From: an uncultured Clostridia bacterium
GTDB taxonomy: Bacteria; Bacillota; Clostridia; Christensenellales; CAG-314
Assembly: GCA_934203075.1 (NCBI GenBank)
Contig: CAKPYT010000036.1
Span: forward strand, 1 to 39,584
Length of the DNA: 39,584 nt
Direction of reading: 5' to 3'
Below are positions 22,866-31,496 of this stretch, piece by piece (the stretch's first letter is position 1; each line of letters opens with the position of its first letter). A model generated the notes under the pieces. It searched no databases. It saw only the letters and a list, made by a program, of their open reading frames with translations, and was not told where the DNA came from. Both the position numbers and the translations under genes were made by a program.

Positions 22866-24362
22866 GTGAATCAACAAAAAAACACACCCGTAACGGAAGA
22901 ACAAGATCTGGCAGAAGTATTTCGCGTTCGCCGCGAAAAACTCAACGCCCTGGTAGAAGCGGGAAAAAATCCCTTTGAAAAGGTTCGGTTTGACGTATCG
23001 CACCGTTCGGACGAAATCCGCGCGCACGTCGAAGAACTCACGGGGCAGAAAGTGCGTGTTGCAGGCAGAATCGTATCCCGCCGCGTTATGGGCAAAGCAA
23101 GTTTTTGCCACCTTTTGGATATGGGCGGAAAAATTCAGTTGTACGTCACGCGCGACGCACTCGGCGAGGAAGCCTACGCGGCTTTTAAGGCCTGGGATAT
23201 CGGAGATATCGTAGGGGCGAGCGGCGAAGTGTTCGTAACGCATACCGGCGAAGTCAGCGTGAGGGTAGAATCGTTGGAATTGCTTTCCAAATCGCTTTTG
23301 CCTCTGCCGGAAAAATTCCACGGTCTGAAGGACCCGGATTTGCGCTACCGCCAGCGCTATGTGGATCTGATTGCCAACCCGGAAGTGAAGCAAACGTTTT
23401 TGATTCGCTCCCGCATCATTTCCGCTATGCGCAGTTACCTGGACGGAAAAGGGTTCGTAGAGGTAGAAACGCCGATTCTGAATACCATTGCGGGCGGTGC
23501 GTCTGCCCGGCCGTTTATCACGCATCATAACACGTTGGATCTGGATATGTACATGCGCATCGCTCCGGAATTGTATCTGAAGCGTCTGATTGTGGGCGGG
23601 TTCGAAAAGGTATACGAAATCGGCCGTCAGTTCCGCAACGAAGGGATGGACGTCAAGCACAACCCGGAATTCACAACGGTGGAATTGTATCAGGCCTATG
23701 CGGATTTCCGTGAGATGATGAAACTCACCAAAGATATGTTCTGCTATATTGCGGATACCGTCATGCAAACCCGTAAGATCCCGTACGAGGATGTCGTGGT
23801 GGATTTGGATTGCTGGCAGGAAATGACCATGATCGAAGCCGTGAAAAAGTACGTCGGGGTGGATTTTGAAGCCCTCTCGCCGGAAGAGGCCGTGGCAAAA
23901 GCGGCGGAACTCGGCTTCCCCCTGGAAAAACAAAAACAAACCTGGGGGTACGCTCTGTACGAAGTGTTCGACAATCTGGTGGAACAATACCTGGTGCAGC
24001 CGACCTTTATTTACGATTACCCGGTAGAAGTCAGTCCGCTTGCAAAGCGCAAACCGGGCGATCCGCGCATGGCGGAACGGTTTGAATTTTTCATCACCTG
24101 CAGAGAATTCGGCAATGCGTTCAGCGAATTGAACGACCCGCTGGATCAGAAAGAACGGTTTTTGGCGCAGGTTCGCCAAAGAGAAACGGGCGACGACGAA
24201 GCGCAGATGATGGACGAAGACTACGTCACCGCGTTGGAATACGGTCTGCCGCCGACGGGCGGTCTCGGCATCGGGGTGGATCGCACCGTGATGTTGTTTA
24301 CCAATCAGCATTCCATTCGGGACGTGCTGCTTTTCCCCACAATGAAGACGATGAAAAAATAA
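22866..24362 (+). CDS. lysS: Lysyl-tRNA synthetase (class II)
   Basis: 498 residues. It charges tRNA-Lys; two tRNA-Lys genes (TTT and CTT) lie at the end of this window. An N-terminal OB-fold anticodon-binding domain (about 55-160, with VRVAGRIVSRRVMGKASF) is followed by the class II core: motif 1 around residues 205-220 (GFVEVETPIL), motif 2 (FRNEGMDVKHNPEFTTVELY) and motif 3 near the C-terminus (GGLGIGVDRTVML). Translation appears to start at GTG after a GAGAGGG site. It is the second gene of the greA transcript and is followed by the terminator at 24397-24427. Confidence 0.98.
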   Translation: MNQQKNTPVTEEQDLAEVFRVRREKLNALVEAGKNPFEKVRFDVSHRSDEIRAHVEELTGQKVRVAGRIVSRRVMGKASFCHLLDMGGKIQLYVTRDALGEEAYAAFKAWDIGDIVGASGEVFVTHTGEVSVRVESLELLSKSLLPLPEKFHGLKDPDLRYRQRYVDLIANPEVKQTFLIRSRIISAMRSYLDGKGFVEVETPILNTIAGGASARPFITHHNTLDLDMYMRIAPELYLKRLIVGGFEKVYEIGRQFRNEGMDVKHNPEFTTVELYQAYADFREMMKLTKDMFCYIADTVMQTRKIPYEDVVVDLDCWQEMTMIEAVKKYVGVDFEALSPEEAVAKAAELGFPLEKQKQTWGYALYEVFDNLVEQYLVQPTFIYDYPVEVSPLAKRKPGDPRMAERFEFFITCREFGNAFSELNDPLDQKERFLAQVRQRETGDDEAQMMDEDYVTALEYGLPPTGGLGIGVDRTVMLFTNQHSIRDVLLFPTMKTMKK

Positions 24363-24396
24363 GGTTCGAGGCCGAAGAGAAGAAAGAAGCAAAGTC

Positions 24397-24427
24397 AAGG
24401 AAACGCTTTTTGTGCGTTTCCTTTTTT
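24397..24427 (+). terminator. greA-lysS terminator
   Basis: Perfect 10-bp stem AAGGAAACGC / GCGTTTCCTT, 7-base loop, T-run. Confidence 0.92.
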
Positions 24428-24443
24428 GTTTCACAAAAAAAGG

Positions 24444-24472
24444 TTGTTCGGCTCGGTAAAATGTGATACACT
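24444..24472 (+). promoter_or_regulatory. tmk-holB-ricT promoter
   Basis: TTGTTC (24444-24449), 17-base spacer, TACACT (24467-24472). Confidence 0.65.
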
Positions 24473-24493
24473 GAACAAAGAGAGCGTGAAACC

Positions 24494-25117
24494 ATGAAGA
24501 ATTTTATTACGATCGAAGGCTGCGAAGGCGTCGGAAAATCCACACAGATTCGTCTGCTGCAGGAGTATTTTAAGAAAAACCGTGCGGACGTGCTTTTTAC
24601 GCGGGAGCCGGGCGGCAGCAAAATTGCCGAATCCATCCGAAATATCATACTGTATCAGACGGGGGAAAACATGAGCGACGTGACGGAAGCCATGCTGTTT
24701 GCGGCGGCACGGGCTCAGCACGTGCAGGAAATCGTCGCACCGGCACTGCGCCGGGGCAAACTGGTGTTTTGCGACCGGTTTGTCGATTCGTCGTATGCCT
24801 ATCAGGGGTTTGCACGCGGCCTCGGGTACGAGTTCGTGCAAAGGTTAAATGCTCTGGCCGTGGGCGAGTATATGCCGCAGTATACCGTCTTTCTGGATTT
24901 GTCGCCCCAAAAAGCGTTTCAGCGCAAGGGCGGGGCGGATCAGACGGATCGTCTGGAATTGCAGGATTTATCCTTCCATCAAAAAGTTTACGAAGGCTAC
25001 CTCGAAGTCATGCGGCAAAACCCGGAACGGTTTTTACGCATCGATGCCGGCGGCAGCATGGACGAAACGTTTGCAAAAATCATTTCGGAATTGAAAAAAA
25101 GGAACGTGATTTCGTGA
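24494..25117 (+). CDS. tmk: Thymidylate kinase
   Basis: 207 residues. It phosphorylates dTMP to dTDP. The P-loop GCEGVGKST is at residues 9-17, followed by TREPGGS (about 37-43) and the DRF.DSSYAYQG nucleotide-binding block (about 95-105). Length is normal. The stop overlaps the holB start by four bases (GTGA). In Bacillus the order is tmk-yaaQ-yaaR-holB-yaaT; here yaaQ and yaaR are absent and tmk directly precedes holB. Confidence 0.97.
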   Translation: MKNFITIEGCEGVGKSTQIRLLQEYFKKNRADVLFTREPGGSKIAESIRNIILYQTGENMSDVTEAMLFAAARAQHVQEIVAPALRRGKLVFCDRFVDSSYAYQGFARGLGYEFVQRLNALAVGEYMPQYTVFLDLSPQKAFQRKGGADQTDRLELQDLSFHQKVYEGYLEVMRQNPERFLRIDAGGSMDETFAKIISELKKRNVIS

Positions 25118-26091
25118 CGGATTATACAGAGTTGATTTTGGAAACAAAAGCCTTTCGTAATTTCCGCGACGAATTCCGTCGGGGCAAAAACGCACATGCC
25201 TTTTTGTTTCAGTGTGCAGACCGCACGTTTCTGAAGCAGTTCCTTGCGGCGTGTGCCTGCGTGGTGCTGTGCGGGAACCACGGCGATTTCGATTGTCCCG
25301 TGTGCAGGCGCATTCTCGGCGGCAAGCATGCGGACGTGTTCTTTTACCCGAAGGGAAAGGGCATTCTGGTGAAGGATGCGGAAGAAATTCTGCGGGAAGT
25401 CGCCGTTTCGTCCGTAGAGGGGAAGGGAAAAGTCTTTGTTCTGGAAAATATGGACGAAGCCAATACGGTGGTGCAGAACAAACTGCTCAAAACGCTGGAA
25501 GAACCGCCGGAAGGGGTAACGCTGCTTCTCGGCGCGGTCAGCGATGCCAATGTGCTGACGACGGTAAAATCCCGCTGTCAACGGGTGGAGATCGAGCGGT
25601 TTTCGGAAGATCGCATTTTGCGCTACCTTACGGAGCAGGGCGTGCCGGCAGAGGAAGCGGAAATTGCCGCGGCTTCGGCCTTCGGGAACGTCAGCGATGC
25701 GGAAATCATGGTGAACGATCGGGAGTACCTGGCGCTTTACCGGCTGGTGTTCGAAATGCTTGCGGAAATGAACACCTCCCGCGATGCGTTGCGATACGTT
25801 TCCGCCCTGGGAGAGTATAAAGATCGTTTCTCCGACGTGCTGGATTTGCTGACGTCCGTTTTGCGGGACGCATTGGTGGTGCAAACCGCTCCGGAATTGC
25901 TGTTCCATCGGCACAAACGGGAAGAAATTCAAAAAATCAGTCAAAACTATTCTCAACAGGCAATTCTGCAGTGTCTGGACGGTATCACGCTTGCGTCGAA
26001 AAAGCGCAGCCTGAACTGTAACTTTAACGCCGTGCTGGATTCCCTGATTTTGGGGATGTTGGAGGTAAAACAACTATGCCGTGTATCGTAG
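25114..26091 (+). CDS. holB: DNA polymerase III delta' subunit
   Basis: 325 residues from a GTG start overlapping the tmk stop; the frame stays open further upstream inside tmk, but that part is a shadow. Delta' is the stator of the clamp loader. The AAA+ module is visible with a zinc-binding cysteine cluster (CACVVLCGNHGDFDCPVCR), the DAEEILREV and VFVLENMDEANTVVQNKLLKTLEEPPEG segments, and the SRCQR sensor motif. As usual for delta', the P-loop is degenerate. It overlaps ricT by 16 bases. Confidence 0.92.
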   Translation: MTDYTELILETKAFRNFRDEFRRGKNAHAFLFQCADRTFLKQFLAACACVVLCGNHGDFDCPVCRRILGGKHADVFFYPKGKGILVKDAEEILREVAVSSVEGKGKVFVLENMDEANTVVQNKLLKTLEEPPEGVTLLLGAVSDANVLTTVKSRCQRVEIERFSEDRILRYLTEQGVPAEEAEIAAASAFGNVSDAEIMVNDREYLALYRLVFEMLAEMNTSRDALRYVSALGEYKDRFSDVLDLLTSVLRDALVVQTAPELLFHRHKREEIQKISQNYSQQAILQCLDGITLASKKRSLNCNFNAVLDSLILGMLEVKQLCRVS

Positions 26092-26948
26092 GCATTCGAT
26101 TTAAATCTGTTGGTAAAATCTACTATTTCTCGCCGAAAGACATAGAGTTTCACGTCGGCGAGGGCGTAATCGTGGAAACCGTGCGCGGGGTGGAATACGG
26201 CACCATTGTGCTGCCCAACCGCGAAGTGGAAGAAAAGGACATCGTTTCCCCTTTAAAAGAGGTCATCCGGAAGGCGACCCCGAAAGACGAGGAAAAGATG
26301 CGCGAGAACGAAGCGAGAAAGCCGGAAGCGATGCGTATCGCAAAGGAAAAAATAGCCAAACATAAGTTGGAAATGAAACTGATCGACGCCGAATTCACGT
26401 TCGATCAGTCCAAAGTGATTTTCTATTTCACGGCGGACGGCAGAGTGGATTTCCGCGAATTGGTAAAAGACCTTGCAAGCGTGTTCAAAATCCGTATCGA
26501 ACTGCGCCAGATCGGCATCCGGGACGAAGCCAAAATGCTGGGAGGGCTCGGCGCTTGCGGGCGTCCGTGCTGCTGCAGCAGTTATCTCGGCGATTTTCAG
26601 CGGGTCAGCATCAAAATGGCAAAGGTGCAGGGGCTCAGCCTGAATCCCTCGAAAATCAGCGGCCTGTGCGGAAGATTGATGTGCTGCCTGCAAAACGAAA
26701 ACGAGCATTATGCGGAAACCGCCAAACTGATGCCCAAACTGAACAGCGAAGTCAAAACTCCGCAGGGCAAAGGAATCGTTGCGGAAAACGATTTGCTGCG
26801 CAGGGAAGTCACCGTGCGGTTCACCGCGAAGGACGGCGGCATCGAGTTGAAAAAATTCCCCCTTGCGGAAATCCGCATGAAAAAGACGGTAGCGGAAGAA
26901 ATCGACGCTTCGCCGGATTCTCAGGATCTGCCGCCCGAAGAGGAATAG
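26076..26948 (+). CDS. ricT: PSP1 domain protein RicT (YaaT)
   Basis: 290 residues. In Bacillus, RicT joins RicA and RicF in a complex that guides RNase Y messenger processing and affects competence and sporulation. The PSP1 core is recognisable: KIYYFSP early, IVETVRGVEYGTI, VIFYFTADGRVDFRELVKDLA, and the two cysteine clusters ACGRPCCCSSYLGDF and LCGRLMCC that bind iron-sulfur clusters in the Bacillus complex. The C-terminus is acidic. It is third in the tmk-holB-ricT transcript, overlapping holB by 16 bases. RicA and RicF are not in the window. Confidence 0.94.
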   Translation: MPCIVGIRFKSVGKIYYFSPKDIEFHVGEGVIVETVRGVEYGTIVLPNREVEEKDIVSPLKEVIRKATPKDEEKMRENEARKPEAMRIAKEKIAKHKLEMKLIDAEFTFDQSKVIFYFTADGRVDFRELVKDLASVFKIRIELRQIGIRDEAKMLGGLGACGRPCCCSSYLGDFQRVSIKMAKVQGLSLNPSKISGLCGRLMCCLQNENEHYAETAKLMPKLNSEVKTPQGKGIVAENDLLRREVTVRFTAKDGGIELKKFPLAEIRMKKTVAEEIDASPDSQDLPPEEE

Positions 26949-26982
26949 GTAAAAAATATTCGATAACAATCCCCCAAACATC

Positions 26983-27011
26983 TATACAATTTTTGGGGAG
27001 TGTGTTATAAT
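26983..27011 (+). promoter_or_regulatory. Ferredoxin gene promoter overlapped by an inverted repeat
   Basis: TATACA (26983-26988), 17-base spacer, perfect TATAAT (27006-27011). The dyad CCCCAAA (26972-26978) / TTTGGGG (26992-26998) brackets the -35 box. Confidence 0.65.
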
Positions 27012-27047
27012 AAACCCATCAAAAATTTTAACAAGGAGAACACGACT

Positions 27048-27215
27048 ATGCCACACAAAATTTCCAGCGATTGCATCTCTTGCGGTGCTTGCGCCGCACA
27101 ATGCCCGGTGGACGCGATCCACGAAGGCGAAGGCCAATTTGTAATCGATGCAGATACGTGCATTGACTGCGGTGCTTGCGCTGCACAATGCCCGGTCAAT
27201 GCGATCGAAGGCTAA
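27048..27215 (+). CDS. 2[4Fe-4S] ferredoxin (clostridial type)
   Basis: 55 residues, the classical small clostridial ferredoxin. Two CxxCxxCxxxCP motifs, CISCGACAAQCP and CIDCGACAAQCP, bind two [4Fe-4S] clusters in a symmetrical pseudo-repeat. It carries low-potential electrons between pyruvate:ferredoxin oxidoreductase, hydrogenase and similar enzymes. An AAGGAG site precedes the ATG. The gene has its own promoter and a strong terminator (27224-27259), consistent with high expression as a single-gene transcript. Confidence 0.96.
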   Translation: MPHKISSDCISCGACAAQCPVDAIHEGEGQFVIDADTCIDCGACAAQCPVNAIEG

Positions 27216-27223
27216 GCAGACAT

Positions 27224-27259
27224 AAAAAAGGGGGCGCGTTGGTTCGCGTCCCTTTTTTT
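27224..27259 (+). terminator. Ferredoxin gene terminator
   Basis: Stem GGGGGCGCG / CGCGTCCC with two G-T pairs, flanked by six A and seven T. Confidence 0.9.
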
Positions 27260-27365
27260 GTTCTTTTGAGCAGGGAAAAATCTTTTCATCGGTTTGGCCG
27301 GTTTCTTTCTCCGGTGCGTTTTCCCTTCCGCCCGGTATTTTCGTTTCGTTTTCCGAAACGCTGCA

Positions 27366-27400
27366 AAAACGGAGGTTTCTTGTTCCGCTCCCTCCGTTTT
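27366..27400 (-). terminator. Terminator of the flavodoxin-like gene
   Basis: AAAACGGAGG / CCTCCGTTTT, perfect 10-bp stem with a 15-base loop; T-rich on the minus-strand side. Confidence 0.7.
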
Positions 27401-27412
27401 CGGAGGTAGTCG

Positions 27413-28096
27413 CTAGTTCTCCCCGTTGCAAATTTTGGCGTAAAGTTCTTCCGGAATCATCGGGGAGCCGATTTCTTGCAAAAGGGAGGGGCTGACGGTA
27501 AAACTCTTTGCATATTCTGCCCCCGCTTGTTTCACCCGCTCCAGGCGAGGTTTCGTTACGACGTCCGCTTCCGGGCTGGCGAACAGGGGGCTTTCCGGCA
27601 GTGTCAGCATCGTGTGATTGTGCGGGAACAACAGCGGAAATTGCGTCGCCATGGCTTCAAAGTTCTGTTTGCTGTTGGGGAACCCGCAGCCGCAAATCAT
27701 CACATAATGCAATCGGGAAAAATCTGCCTGCCCGACGTGCTCGTAGCGATCTCCTGCTTTTTGCATCGCCATGGAGGAAAGGGGCATCGTGCGGTCAATC
27801 AGGTTTTTCAATCCCGCCGGCATGCCGTAACTATACAAGCCGAAACTGAACAGCAATACGTCGCCGGCAAGAATTTCCTGCAGGATTTCTTTCATATCAT
27901 CGGCAGACACGCAAGTCCCTCCGTTTCGTTTGCAAACAAAACAGCCTTTGCAATACTCCAGATGTTTGTCGTAAACGTTCAGCGTGGTGATTACCACGTC
28001 CGCGGCGCTTTGCATCCCTTCTAAAAAGGCACGGGTAATGTGCATCGTGTCGCTTTTTTCTTTTTTCGGGCTTCCGTTCAATACCAAGACTTTCAT
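27413..28096 (-). CDS. Flavodoxin-like NAD(P)H-dependent FMN oxidoreductase
   Basis: 227 residues. A flavodoxin fold with the N-terminal phosphate-binding loop VLNGSPKKEKSDTM (residues 5-18) for FMN. A CKGCFVCKRNGGTC cluster near residue 50 is seen in iron-sulfur flavoproteins and related reductases, and FSFGLYSYGMPAGLKNLIDR is the usual second flavin loop. The exact substrate (quinone, azo, nitro or other) is not readable. The ATG follows AGGAGT by five bases. It lies 59 bases after dinB on the same strand, so it may be read from the SOS promoter; no clear terminator separates them. Confidence 0.9.
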   Translation of the reverse strand: MKVLVLNGSPKKEKSDTMHITRAFLEGMQSAADVVITTLNVYDKHLEYCKGCFVCKRNGGTCVSADDMKEILQEILAGDVLLFSFGLYSYGMPAGLKNLIDRTMPLSSMAMQKAGDRYEHVGQADFSRLHYVMICGCGFPNSKQNFEAMATQFPLLFPHNHTMLTLPESPLFASPEADVVTKPRLERVKQAGAEYAKSFTVSPSLLQEIGSPMIPEELYAKICNGEN

Positions 28097-28155
28097 TTTT
28101 TACTCCTGTCTTTTTGTTTTTGAGACTTCCAAACGAAGTCCGCAAAGAATCGGCG

Positions 28156-29394
28156 CTATTGTCCGCGCCGAAAGGGGAGAAGATCGTCTTCTTCCGCGTG
28201 CTTTTCCACCAGGTTTCCGTTGTGCAGCAGGTTGGCTCTTTTAATGACGTCAAACCCGTATTTCTGCCGTATTTCGTCCACTGCCGTTTCCAATTGCAGG
28301 TTTTTGTTTTCGCACGGTTCCAAAAAACTTTGCTGCACGGCAGAGCCGATCGGTTCCAGTTTTTCGGCATTGACGGTGATGGTGCGCAAGGGCAAATCCT
28401 TTTGCGGATCCCAGTGGGATGCCAACAAGCGATAGGCTGCCTGCTGCAAATCCGTTGCACTGGCACTGGCGGCCGACAGCGTGCATTGACGGGAAATACT
28501 TGTTAAATCGCAATAGCGCAAATGCAGGCTGAGCCCCTTGGCCTGCAGCCCGTAGCGACGCAGGCGTGTGGCAATCATTTCGCAAAGGTGCGAAATCACC
28601 GTCTGTGCGTCCGGCACGGTGGTAACGTCGCAAACGGTGGTGGTGCCGTGCCCGACGCTTTTTACTTCGTGCGTTTCGTCCTGCTTCCTCACGGGGGAGT
28701 CGTCTTCTCCCGCCGCCATACGTTTCAGTTTGGGGCCGTTGATGCCGAATTTTTGCTTCAGCAGCGTTTCGTCCGCCTGCGCCAGATCCCCCAGTGTGGA
28801 AATGCTTAACCGCTGCAGTTGCTGTGCGGTTTTTTTGCCGACCATCAGCATTTCGTCCACGTGCAGCGGGTACACGATGCTCCGATAGTTGCTGCGGTCA
28901 ATCACGGTGGTGGCGTCCGGCTTTTTGTAATCGCTGCCCAGTTTTGCGTAAGCTTTGTTAAAAGAAACTCCCACCGAAATGGTCAGCCCCGTTTCCTCCT
29001 TCACTTCTTTGCGCAGCCGGTCGGCAATTTCCTTCCCGCTGCCGAAGGGAGAAGAGGTTACGTCCAGCCAGCACTCGTCCAGTCCGAAGGATTCGATGCG
29101 ATCGGTGTATCTGGCGTAAATGCTTCGCACCAGTCTGGAGTAACTGGCATAGGCATCGTAGTGCGGCGGCACAAAAACCAGTTCGGGACATTTTTGCTTT
29201 GCCTGCCAAAGTGCTTCCGCCGTTTTGACCCCGTATTTTTTTGCTTTTTCGTTTTTGGCAAGCACAATGCCGTGCCTCAGTTCCGGGTTGCCGCACACGG
29301 CAATGGCTTTGCCTTTCAGGTCCGGAAACAGCACGCACTCTACCGAGGCGAAAAAATTATTCAAATCACAATGTAAAATTACGCGATCCGCCAT
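28156..29394 (-). CDS. dinB: DNA polymerase IV (Y-family, DinB)
   Basis: 412 residues. An error-prone translesion polymerase. The catalytic acids are Asp10 (HCDLNNFFASVE) and Asp106-Glu107 (SFGLDECWLDV), and the steric-gate aromatic is in NNFFAS. The helix-hairpin-helix (VGKKTAQQLQRLSISTLGDLA) and the little-finger domain follow. The C-terminal DDLLPF may serve as the clamp-binding peptide. A LexA box lies inside the promoter (29432-29460), so the gene is predicted to be SOS-inducible. The flavodoxin-like gene follows. Confidence 0.95.
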   Translation of the reverse strand: MADRVILHCDLNNFFASVECVLFPDLKGKAIAVCGNPELRHGIVLAKNEKAKKYGVKTAEALWQAKQKCPELVFVPPHYDAYASYSRLVRSIYARYTDRIESFGLDECWLDVTSSPFGSGKEIADRLRKEVKEETGLTISVGVSFNKAYAKLGSDYKKPDATTVIDRSNYRSIVYPLHVDEMLMVGKKTAQQLQRLSISTLGDLAQADETLLKQKFGINGPKLKRMAAGEDDSPVRKQDETHEVKSVGHGTTTVCDVTTVPDAQTVISHLCEMIATRLRRYGLQAKGLSLHLRYCDLTSISRQCTLSAASASATDLQQAAYRLLASHWDPQKDLPLRTITVNAEKLEPIGSAVQQSFLEPCENKNLQLETAVDEIRQKYGFDVIKRANLLHNGNLVEKHAEEDDLLPFRRGQ

Positions 29395-29431
29395 TCTGCC
29401 GGGTTTCCTTTGTTTTTCAAACTTCTATTTT

Positions 29432-29460
29432 AGGATAGAACAAACGTTCGGGTTTGTCAA
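29432..29460 (-). promoter_or_regulatory. dinB promoter with LexA box in its spacer
   Basis: Minus strand TTGACA (complement of 29455-29460), 17-base spacer, TATCCT (complement of 29432-29437). The spacer contains CGAACGTTTGTTC, that is GAAC-N4-GTTC on the plus strand at 29438-29449, the core of the Firmicute LexA/SOS box (CGAAC-N4-GTTCG). Repressor bound there would block the polymerase. Confidence 0.88.
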
Positions 29461-29660
29461 GAGAAAAAGCAAAAGCCGCAAGAGGCTGAGGTGGCGGGGC
29501 GAAAGGGCAGACACTTTTCTCCAAAACAGAAAACGGTAGTTTCTTTTCGTTTCGGGAAAGTAAAAAAGGTACGGGGCCGGAGGGGCGTGCGAGAGGGGCA
29601 ATTCCCGGAAATTTCCGGAACACGACAAAAATTTTTCTGAAACGACACCCCGCAAAAGTA
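29461..29660. other. Intergenic, no gene seen
   Basis: Between the dinB promoter and the ade terminator. Open frames in both directions have no ribosome site and no recognisable protein. Confidence 0.5.
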
Positions 29661-29698
29661 AAAAACAAAACGCACGTAGGTGCGTTTTGTGTTCTTGT
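29661..29698 (-). terminator. ade terminator
   Basis: Perfect 11-bp stem ACAAAACGCAC / GTGCGTTTTGT (29665-29675, 29680-29690) with a GTAG loop; T-run on the minus-strand side. Confidence 0.85.
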
Positions 29699-29787
29699 TT
29701 TCTTTGCAGGCAATTTTTGTGTTTTGTAATGCGCTTTGTAATTTGCAGTTTCAGAACGCGCGGAAATCCGGAATCGAAGAAAAGAAA

Positions 29788-31461
29788 TCAGTCGATAAAA
29801 CGGAAATTCGTTACGTCAAACAATCCGCTGTCGGTCAGTTTCAATTCCGGCACTACCACGAGAGACAGGAAGGAAAGCAGCATATAGGGGGAAATGTCCG
29901 GGTTCATCTGCAGACAAGCTTTGGTTTTTTCAAACAGCGTTTCGTGTTCGGCAATGATTTCATCCGGTTCTTTGGCGGACATCAGTCCGGCAATCGGCAG
30001 TTCAAAAACGCATTCTACCTTTCCCTTGGCGACAATGGCCATACCGCCGTTTTTGCCTAAAGCGTCAACGGCAAGCAGCATATCGTGAGGGTTGTCGCCC
30101 ACCACCGTGATATTGTGGGCGTCGTGTCCTACGGTTTGGGCAATGGCGCCGCCTTTCAGGTCGAAGCCTTTCACGTAGCAGCATCCTACGTTTCCGCTGG
30201 CTTTGTGCCGTTCGATTACGGCGCAAAGATTCAGTCCTTTCGTGGAGGAGCAGTATGTCCGGGCGGTGACGATGGTATTGGGAAAGACTTCCATCACGGG
30301 CGTCTGACCGGCCGTAAACTTCGGAATAAAATCCTTTTCGTTCAGCGGGGAGATGTGCACCGTGTTGGTTACAAGGGAGGCATCTGCAGAGGAAAGGCCG
30401 AACAACGCTTTGCCGTTTTCCGCCACCTTTTTTCCGTTGCAATAAACCTGCAGGATTTTCCGCGGCACCAGGTTGTCCGTCACGAGAAGATCCGCACAGT
30501 ATCCTATGGCAATCGCTCCGCAGCGGGGAATGCCGTAGCATTCGTAAGCGTTCAAAGAAGCAATCGTCAACGCATCGAAAATATCCACGCCTTTTTCCAC
30601 GGCAGTCACGACGCAGTTTTGTATGGTTCCGGTGGCACGTACGTCGCCGATGTCGCGGTCATCGCTGCAGAACAGCAGCCTGCGCTTGGTTGCGTTGTTC
30701 ACGGCGCCGATCAGCGTCGTGAGGTTTTTGGTTTGGGAACCTTCCCGAATCTGAACGTACATGCCTTTGCCGACCTTTTCCAACACTTCCGGTACGGTAT
30801 TGCATTCGTGATCGGTCGAAATGCCTGCCGCAAGGTAAGCATTCAGTTGTTTTCCGCTCAGTGCGGGGGCGTGCCCGTCCGTATGGGCGGCGCATGCGAT
30901 TTTGCGCAGAACTTCCGTGTCTCCCGCAAGGACGGCCGGATAGTTCATCATTTCGGCTAAGCCGCAGTATTTTCCTTCGGCCATCATTCGTTCGGTATCG
31001 GCCGCGGTAAATTCGGCATTGGCGTGGTCAAAAGGGGTGCTCGGCACGCAGGAAGAAAGCATAAAACGCACGTTTACGGGGATGTTTTTTACACAATCCA
31101 TCATGTATTGCACACCCGTTTCGCCGCAAACGTTTGCGATTTCGTGACAATCCGCATTGATGGTGGTTACGCCGTGCGGCACCGCAACGGAGAGGTATCG
31201 ATCCGGCGTGGCCAGGCTGGATTCAAAGTGCAGATGAGTATCGAAAAAGGAGGGCATCACGAATTTTCCGGTGCAGTCCACCAGAAGGTTTCCGTCGTAT
31301 TGACCCAACCCCACAATGATTCCGTCAGCAATGGCAACGTCGCAGACGTGCGTCGTATGGCAGAATAAATCCACCACGGTGGCGTTTTTCAAAACCAGAT
31401 CGGCCTTTTGTTTGCCGAGTGCAATTTCGATGTTCCTTTGCAGTTGCGGTACGTTTGCCAT
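29788..31461 (-). CDS. ade: Adenine deaminase
   Basis: 557 residues. Amidohydrolase-superfamily metalloenzyme converting adenine to hypoxanthine and ammonia in purine salvage. Metal-site blocks are visible: the DTHLHFESS motif after residue 75, CHEIANVCGETG (about 110), the DGHAP segment (about 195), STDHE (about 215) and CSDDRD (about 270). The long C-terminal domain with TVGHDAHNITVVGDN is specific to the bacterial adenine deaminase subgroup. Start ATG at 31461 follows GAGGAGA. It is a single gene with its own promoter and terminator. Confidence 0.95.
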   Translation of the reverse strand: MANVPQLQRNIEIALGKQKADLVLKNATVVDLFCHTTHVCDVAIADGIIVGLGQYDGNLLVDCTGKFVMPSFFDTHLHFESSLATPDRYLSVAVPHGVTTINADCHEIANVCGETGVQYMMDCVKNIPVNVRFMLSSCVPSTPFDHANAEFTAADTERMMAEGKYCGLAEMMNYPAVLAGDTEVLRKIACAAHTDGHAPALSGKQLNAYLAAGISTDHECNTVPEVLEKVGKGMYVQIREGSQTKNLTTLIGAVNNATKRRLLFCSDDRDIGDVRATGTIQNCVVTAVEKGVDIFDALTIASLNAYECYGIPRCGAIAIGYCADLLVTDNLVPRKILQVYCNGKKVAENGKALFGLSSADASLVTNTVHISPLNEKDFIPKFTAGQTPVMEVFPNTIVTARTYCSSTKGLNLCAVIERHKASGNVGCCYVKGFDLKGGAIAQTVGHDAHNITVVGDNPHDMLLAVDALGKNGGMAIVAKGKVECVFELPIAGLMSAKEPDEIIAEHETLFEKTKACLQMNPDISPYMLLSFLSLVVVPELKLTDSGLFDVTNFRFID

Positions 31462-31496
31462 GGGAATCTCCTCTTTCGATGCAAAATATTTTTTCT

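Noticed and set aside
22425..24434. A 669-codon open frame on the minus strand
   Set aside because: Antisense shadow of greA and lysS; same Phe/His/Arg-rich composition, no start signal.
24769..25113. Upstream extension of holB inside tmk
   Set aside because: The extension is a shadow of tmk in another frame; GTG at 25114 with the GTGA overlap fits family length.
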